DNA of 29,814 bases from Sulfuritalea sp. (GTDB lineage Bacteria > Pseudomonadota > Gammaproteobacteria > Burkholderiales > Rhodocyclaceae), in assembly GCA_016712985.1 (NCBI GenBank), contig JADJQA010000026.1, forward strand, positions 1-29,814, read 5' to 3'. The notes beneath the pieces were generated by a model. That model worked only from the letters and a program-made list of their open reading frames with translations, was not told where the DNA came from and ran no database searches. Positions 26,001-29,814 of the stretch are shown one piece after another. Position numbers and translations under genes: made by a program. Each line of letters begins with the position of its first letter. Position 1 is the stretch's first letter.

Positions 26001-28366
26001 CAGCCGATGTTGAGCGTGGCCGGGATGGCCAGGGTCCCGACATCGACCGTGCTGGCCGCGCCCAGCACCAGGCTGCCATTGCTCGGCTCTGCCAGCCGAC
26101 GTTGGCCACCCGACCGACCGAGAGTTCGTCGCCCACGTAGGCGGCGAACTGGTTCCTGGTCAGGTTGATCACGGCGTCGGCGAGGTCGATGCCGCTGAGG
26201 TTGTAGCCGAGGCGCAGATGGTCGAGGCGGTTGCCGGGGTCGCCGAGGGTGAAGCTGACGCCATCGGCGATGGCGAGGCTGCCGCTGCCGAAGTTGAGGC
26301 TGGTATCCGTGCCGGTAAAACTCATGCTGCCACCGCGGACTCCAGGGTCCCGGTGGCGCCGCCTTCGGTGGTGCCGCCCATGCCGATGTTGGCCGCGGCG
26401 GTGGTGATGGCGGTACCGGCGCCCATGATCAAGGTGCCGTTGGCGGTGCCCCGCCCGGCGGTCAGGCCGACGTTGAGCCGGAGAGCTGGGCGGTCAGGTA
26501 CCGTGGGCGGCATCGAGCAGGCCGATGGCGGAACTGGTGTTGGCATAGCTGGAGTAGCCGGAGCTGCCAGTCGATTCGTTCCAGCCGATGTTGAGCGTGG
26601 CCGGCGATGCCAGTACCGACATCGACCATGCTGTCCGCGCCCAGCACCAGGCTGCCTTTGCTCGGCTCTGCCAGCCGACGTTGGCGACCCGACCGACCGA
26701 GAGTTCGTCGCCCACGTAGGCGGTGAACTGATCTCCCGTCAGATCGATCGCGTCGGCCAGATCGACGCCGCTGACGTTGTAGCCGATGCGCAGATGGCCG
26801 AGGCGATCGGCGGCGCTACCGACCGTGAAGTCGACGCCGTCGGCGATGGTCAGGCTGCCGCTGCCGAAGTTGAGGCTGGTATCCGTGCCGGCAAAACTCA
26901 TGCTGCCACCGCGTACCTCCAGGGTCCCGGTGGCTCCGCCTTCGGTGGTGCCGCCCATGCCGATGTTGGCCGCGGCGGTGGTGATGGCGGTACCGGCGCC
27001 CATGATCAAGGTGCCGTTGGCAGTGCCCCGCCCGGCGGTCAGGCCGACGTTGAGAGCCGAGAGCTGGGCGGTCAAGGTACCGTGGGCGGCATCGAGCACG
27101 CCGATGGCGGAACTGGTGTTGGCATAGCTGGAGTAGCCGGAGCTGCCAGTCGATTCGTTCCAGCCGATGTTGAGCGTGGCCGGCGATGCCAGGGTACCGA
27201 CATCGACCGTGCTGCCTCGCCCAGCACCAGGCTGCCATTGCTCGGCTCGGCCAGCCCACGTTGGCGACCCTACCCACACCAAGTTGATCCACATCCGTCG
27301 CATCGACGACCGTGCCGCTGTCGATCGTGAGCCACCCCTTCGCTGTTCCGGAGCCCACGGGGTTGTAGCCGATGTTCCAATCGTTCAGGTTGAGGTTGAG
27401 TCGCGTGTTAAAGACGTTGAGCGAACCCTGGTTGTATATGTCCGCGGTGTGGATGCTGACCGGTCCGTTGATCTGCATCGAGCGGTCAAACTGCAAGGTG
27501 TGCCGTCCCTAGTCCGCGTCCCTCCAGCCCCCGCAATCGTTCCGTGAAAGGCCGGATCGATGCGACTGAAGCTCGAGGTTATCGGTGGCATTGAAAACTA
27601 CCACGATCGGTGGGCCCGCACTGATGAGTTGCAGTTATCGTCCAGGCTCCAGTCGTTATTATTGTTTGGCATCGCACGGTCCAGATCACTCCGGTGGGCG
27701 CCGCTGCGGCCCAGGTGCCGATGTTGAACGTCGTTTCGCGCCTCCGCACGGCCCATGGTGACGGGGACACCCTCCGTCCCGTTCTGCCAGATGACGTGGG
27801 GCTGAAATGCGGAACTGGCGGAGCGAAGTACACATGGATTTCAAGATTGCCAGGTCGGCCGAATTCACCCGGCCGCTCCCATCGAGATCCGCATCGGCGT
27901 CTTTGCTGAGAAGCGCTGCTTCATGATCGCCATATCGGGCCGTTGACGATGCCGTCATTGTTCAAGTCTGGATCGACTCTATTGCCGTAGCCATCGCCAT
28001 TCGTGTCTCGCTGATCCGGGTTCTTGACGAACGTTGCGTTGTCCACCGCGTCGGCGATGCCATCGCCATCGCTGTCGGGCATGCTGGTCGCGGCAGCCAG
28101 TAGGCAGGACGCTCAGCGCAGTAGCGACTTGATCGACTCTCAGTCAAGACGGTAGTGAGTTGCCTCAGGAGCGGACTATCGCCGACGTCGACCACCTCCA
28201 TGACGAGTGCAATCTCGCTGGTTGTTGTCACGCCCACGGCGGGATAGGAAGGATCGGCGCCACCAACTGCGCCGATGGCGAGTTCCTTGCCGTCCAGCCC
28301 ATCATCGCCAATGCCCGTGTACTTAAACTTAACTTGCGCTCTCGCAGTTTTCGTCAGCATTCCCAT
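23002..28366 (-). CDS. Giant repetitive T1SS-secreted adhesin with dockerin and RTX motifs, many frameshifts
   Basis: I read one protein of about 1,790 residues, joined across many indels. ATG 28366 follows a GGGGGGGAT site and has no signal peptide, as expected for a type I substrate: TARAQVKFKYTGIGDDGLDG and SEIALVMEVVDVGDSPLLRQ. Next, at about 28085-27830, come type-3-like DSDGDG repeats and a duplicated dockerin calcium motif. After 27800 a beta-helix region starts (INGPVSIHTADIYNQGSLNV) and leads into near-identical 195-residue repeats (27270-24020). The C-terminal part has GALDFNDGTLTVGPTGTLAA, KLSIEIFGNTFDLSTKQYDR, RTX nonapeptides (SGSVGADTITGLGGNDILTG), an EF-like loop DTNNNGVLDGADAH, and ends ASDFLFV with small and hydrophobic residues like T1SS signals. 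Two separate genes (dockerin part and repeat part) remain possible, but no signal for a second start was found. Confidence 0.65.
23170..23360 (-). other. RTX calcium-binding nonapeptide region of the adhesin
   Basis: The minus strand encodes GELLSGSVGADTITGLGGND followed by ILTGG and, one frame over, PGNDIFVFGAGFGSDRINDF. These are G-G-x-G-x-D type nonapeptides of the RTX/serralysin class, which fold into a parallel beta roll when they bind calcium outside the cell. The F-x-F and RINDF pattern directly after them is the usual continuation. A frameshift near 23255 separates the halves. This region is the main evidence that the protein is a substrate of the adjacent type I system. Confidence 0.8.
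24020..27270. repeat. Tandem array of ~585-bp near-identical repeats (about 5.5 copies)
   Basis: The marker tgatcaaggtgccgttgg recurs at 24101, 24686, 25264, 25846, 26426 and 27003. The spacings are 585, 578, 582, 580 and 577 bases. The only copy free of frame breaks is 585 bases, or 195 residues. Copies are almost identical by eye and differ mainly by one- to several-base losses. The encoded unit (minus strand) includes GTLIMGAGTAITT, TEGGATGTLEVRGGSMSFAG, SLNFGSGSLSIADG, VINLTGDQFAAYVGDELSVG and LNIGWNESTGSSGYSSYANT, a Gly/Ser/Thr-rich beta-helix-like module. The leftmost (C-terminal) partial copy at 24020-24100 and the rightmost at 27003-27270 are diverged or partial. The true copy number could be higher if the assembly collapsed the array. 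Confidence 0.9.
27830..28000 (-). other. Duplicated dockerin-type calcium-binding module in the adhesin
   Basis: After type-3 repeats (DSDGDGIADAVDNATFVKNP and RDTNGDGYGNRVD) the sequence reads DLNNDGIVNG, then, after a one-base gap, DMAIMKQRF. One frame over follows DADADLDGSGRVNSADLAIL with KSM. Each half fits the dockerin loop D-x-[ND]-x-D-G-x-x-N-x-x-D-x-x-x-[LM]-K. Two such halves about 30 residues apart define a type I dockerin, the partner of cohesin domains. Two indels interrupt it as sequenced. Confidence 0.65.
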
Positions 28367-28555
28367 TACATCCCCCCCTTTGCGAATCTGAAGGATAGAA
28401 GTTCATATCAACTGCGGAAACCAAACCCCTCCACCAGACCGATCTCCGAGACCGATGAACCGGCCACGGCACTCGGCCATAAAGGGCCCGCAAGATATTC
28501 GGCACGGCCAGTCCCCTAACCGTGTCAAGGCGGCTTGTTGCCGCGCTCGGTACTA

Positions 28556-29204
28556 CTAAGCCGGGACGAAAGACGGGCGGGCTTGACGAACCCGGAATCT
28601 GACGCGCCAGGCTAGAACCCTAAGCCCCGCGAGCATCGCTGCCCCAGGTCTCCGGTTCCGGGACTACTTGCACCACCGGGCCGCTGAAAAACCCTGTCTC
28701 GGCGCCGCTGAACGACACTGCCTGGGGTAAGAAGGTTACTGCGCTATAAAACTCACCCGCAATCACCTCCGGATCGCCTGGACGACCGTCGCCGAGCAAC
28801 ACGATTGAAGAAGTACCTGGCCCGGAAGCAGCGAATTCAAACGTGCCAACCCGACCGCTGGTCAGGCCGTTGGAATTGCCAAAAGCCAAGCTGTTCAGGA
28901 TGCCACCTGACCCGGACATCCGGCTGACGGCTGAGCAACGCTTGAGTTGGAAAGGCGGGTTGAACGTGAAACCGGCAAAGGTGAGAGCTGCGGGATTGAA
29001 CTGAACATCCACGCCTCCGCCAAGCGTTGGGTCACCCGTGAATCAATCGAGAGATCAAAGAAGAGATGTTCACTGCTGGGCAATGATCGGGTTGGAACCT
29101 GGGAGTCAGACAACTCCCCGGAGTTTGCATGTGCCTGGCTAAGGCCGACCACGAGATCACCGCGACCCCCAATCCAAGCTAGACGCTTCCAATAACTTTT
29201 GCAT
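28556..29204 (-). CDS. PEP-CTERM protein with cohesin-like domain, frameshifted
   Basis: ATG 29204 follows GAGGT and begins MQKLLEAS. After one or two indels a signal peptide-like segment reads IGVAVIS then VVGLSQAHANSGEL. The main domain has LFFDLSIDSRV, GGVDVQFNPAALTFAGFTFN, GGILNSLAFGNSNGLTSGRV and GTFEFAASGPGTSSIVLLGD, a beta-sandwich of the cohesin type (a D-V-x-F-x-P start and a G-T-x-x-F strand). The C-terminus is VVPEPETW, then after an extra G in the GGG run AAMLAGLRVLAWRVRFRVRQ: the PEP motif, a membrane helix and an Arg-rich tail of an exosortase target. The stop is TAG at 28556-28558. The repaired protein is about 215 residues. It would be processed by exosortase EpsH/XrtA and stay at the envelope. 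It is the gene immediately before the dockerin adhesin. Confidence 0.65.
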
Positions 29205-29447
29205 GGTTGCTTACCTCAAAGAAGTGATTAGTGATTTGTTGAGATAGTCGAAATGGGAGTTCAGCCAAATTTGGAAGAATCTACGCTGGCGGTTCTTGAT
29301 TGTCAATACTCGAAACAGGGGTAATCGCATCAAAATGCGAACGCCGTTGTCGTCAGCCTAAAAGTAGTCGTTTTACGCTCAAGGGTTCCTGAGCGAGCTG
29401 TTCGCAACCCCTGCTTTTTATAGTTTTCCGTATCTTTGGGGTAACTC

Positions 29448-29814
29448 ATGGACACAGGAAAGCAAGAGATTTCTGGCAAGCGGCTGTCGATCGCGGAGGC
29501 CTTTGCGGAAATCCCGGAGCCGCGCGTAGCGGGTCGGTCGAAACATAGCCTGATGGAGATGCTGGTGTTGGCGGCATGCGCGATGGTCTGCGGTGTGGAC
29601 GACTTTGTCGGCATCGAAGCCTGGGGCAACGAGCGGATCGACTGGTTGCGGCGCTTTCTGAAGCTGGAGAACGGGATTCCCTCGCACGACACCCTGGGGC
29701 GTTTGTTTGGCCTTCTGGACTGACGGGCTGTCGAGAAGAGCTTTCGCCTCTGGGTCGGCAGTGTGCTGCTGGGGTTGGCGAAGAGGGGGGCGTCGTCGCG
29801 ATTGACGGCAAGCG
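29448..29814 (+). mobile_element. ISAs1-family transposase, 5' part, cut by window end
   Basis: ATG 29448 (after GGGGT) begins MDTGKQEISGKRLSIAEAFA, then EIPEPRVAGRSKHSLMEMLV, AACAMVCGVDDFVGIEAWGN and ENGIPSHDTLGRLFGLLD. These are the family signature: EDPR-like, LL-x-x-L-x-I-A-x-C-A-x-x-CG, I-E-x-x-G, and P-S-H-D-T. At 29721-29723 an in-frame TGA stops it, but the same frame goes on RAVEKSFRLWVGSVLLGLA. One frame over near 29780 GGVVAIDGK appears, with the first catalytic Asp of the DDE triad. The copy is thus either inactive or mis-sequenced, and it is partial here. The left inverted repeat should lie between about 29230 and 29440; I could not identify it with confidence. Confidence 0.8.

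Noticed and set aside
24020..27270. CRISPR array
   Set aside because: The repeats are about 585 bp and protein-coding, without short repeats and unique spacers.
24180..27330. Long rightward open frames across the repeat array, such as 26218-27330 and 25047-25895
   Set aside because: They are antisense to the beta-helix coding frames, repeat with the same period, and have Ala/Val/Pro-rich shadow composition.
29316..29413. CAGGGGT / ACCCCTG inverted pair as IS terminal repeats
   Set aside because: Only seven bases, both copies lie upstream of the transposase, and IS ends should flank the gene.
7317..29723. TGA codons inside several genes (7317, about 16420, 21481, 29721) as sign of a recoded TGA
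   Set aside because: Intact genes here end in TGA (9247, 10414, 11580, 14957), and most other genes are broken by indels that recoding cannot explain.

Overview
The window is GC-rich bacterial chromosome. It most resembles a betaproteobacterium of the Rhodocyclales / Candidatus Accumulibacter type. That placement is inferred from gene style (BON lipoprotein, HiPIP, PEP-CTERM protein, MacAB and T1SS sets) and is not proven. A dominant feature is the number of single-base indels and stray in-frame stops inside otherwise recognisable genes. They are dense at 1-8.5 kb, 15.4-18.3 kb and 22.4-29.8 kb and sparse at 8.5-15 kb and 18.5-22.4 kb. Many are probably draft-sequence errors, so gene spans below are reconstructed by joining frames.

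Left part (1-8.5 kb): a truncated CsbD-like gene and a small lipoprotein, then a leftward efflux set macA-macB-nodT (5420 to 608) read from fragments. A BON-domain lipoprotein and a Tat-exported high-potential iron-sulfur protein follow on the + strand. The HiPIP frame runs into the remnant of a short-chain dehydrogenase that has lost its middle. A second ABC export operon runs rightward (7263-11580): membrane fusion protein, ATPase and two FtsX-type permeases, with overlapping stop/start codons from the fusion protein to the ATPase and between the two permeases.

Middle part (11.6-15.5 kb): a TonB-like membrane-anchored protein, a histidine phosphatase, a two-HD-domain protein ending in an HD-GYP phosphodiesterase domain, and a MaoC-like hydratase. 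At 15.62-15.98 kb lie two successive 3' halves of tRNA genes (Arg-TCT and Val-GAC), each broken at the anticodon loop. These look like att scars of integrative elements and mark the start of an AT-richer accessory region. That region holds a DUF6516/HTH toxin-antitoxin-like pair and a divergent XRE-type regulator.

Right part (18-29.2 kb): a coherent leftward block for surface protein export. It holds a PEP-CTERM protein with a cohesin-like domain and a very large repetitive protein. That protein has a duplicated dockerin-type calcium motif near its N-terminus, about 5.5 near-identical 585-bp (195-residue) repeats, and an RTX-type C-terminus. A complete type I secretion set (PrtD-type ABC, HlyD-type adaptor, TolC-type outer membrane protein) follows. 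The adjacency suggests, as inference, a T1SS-secreted adhesin that could dock onto a PEP-CTERM-anchored cohesin partner. The window ends inside an ISAs1-family transposase.
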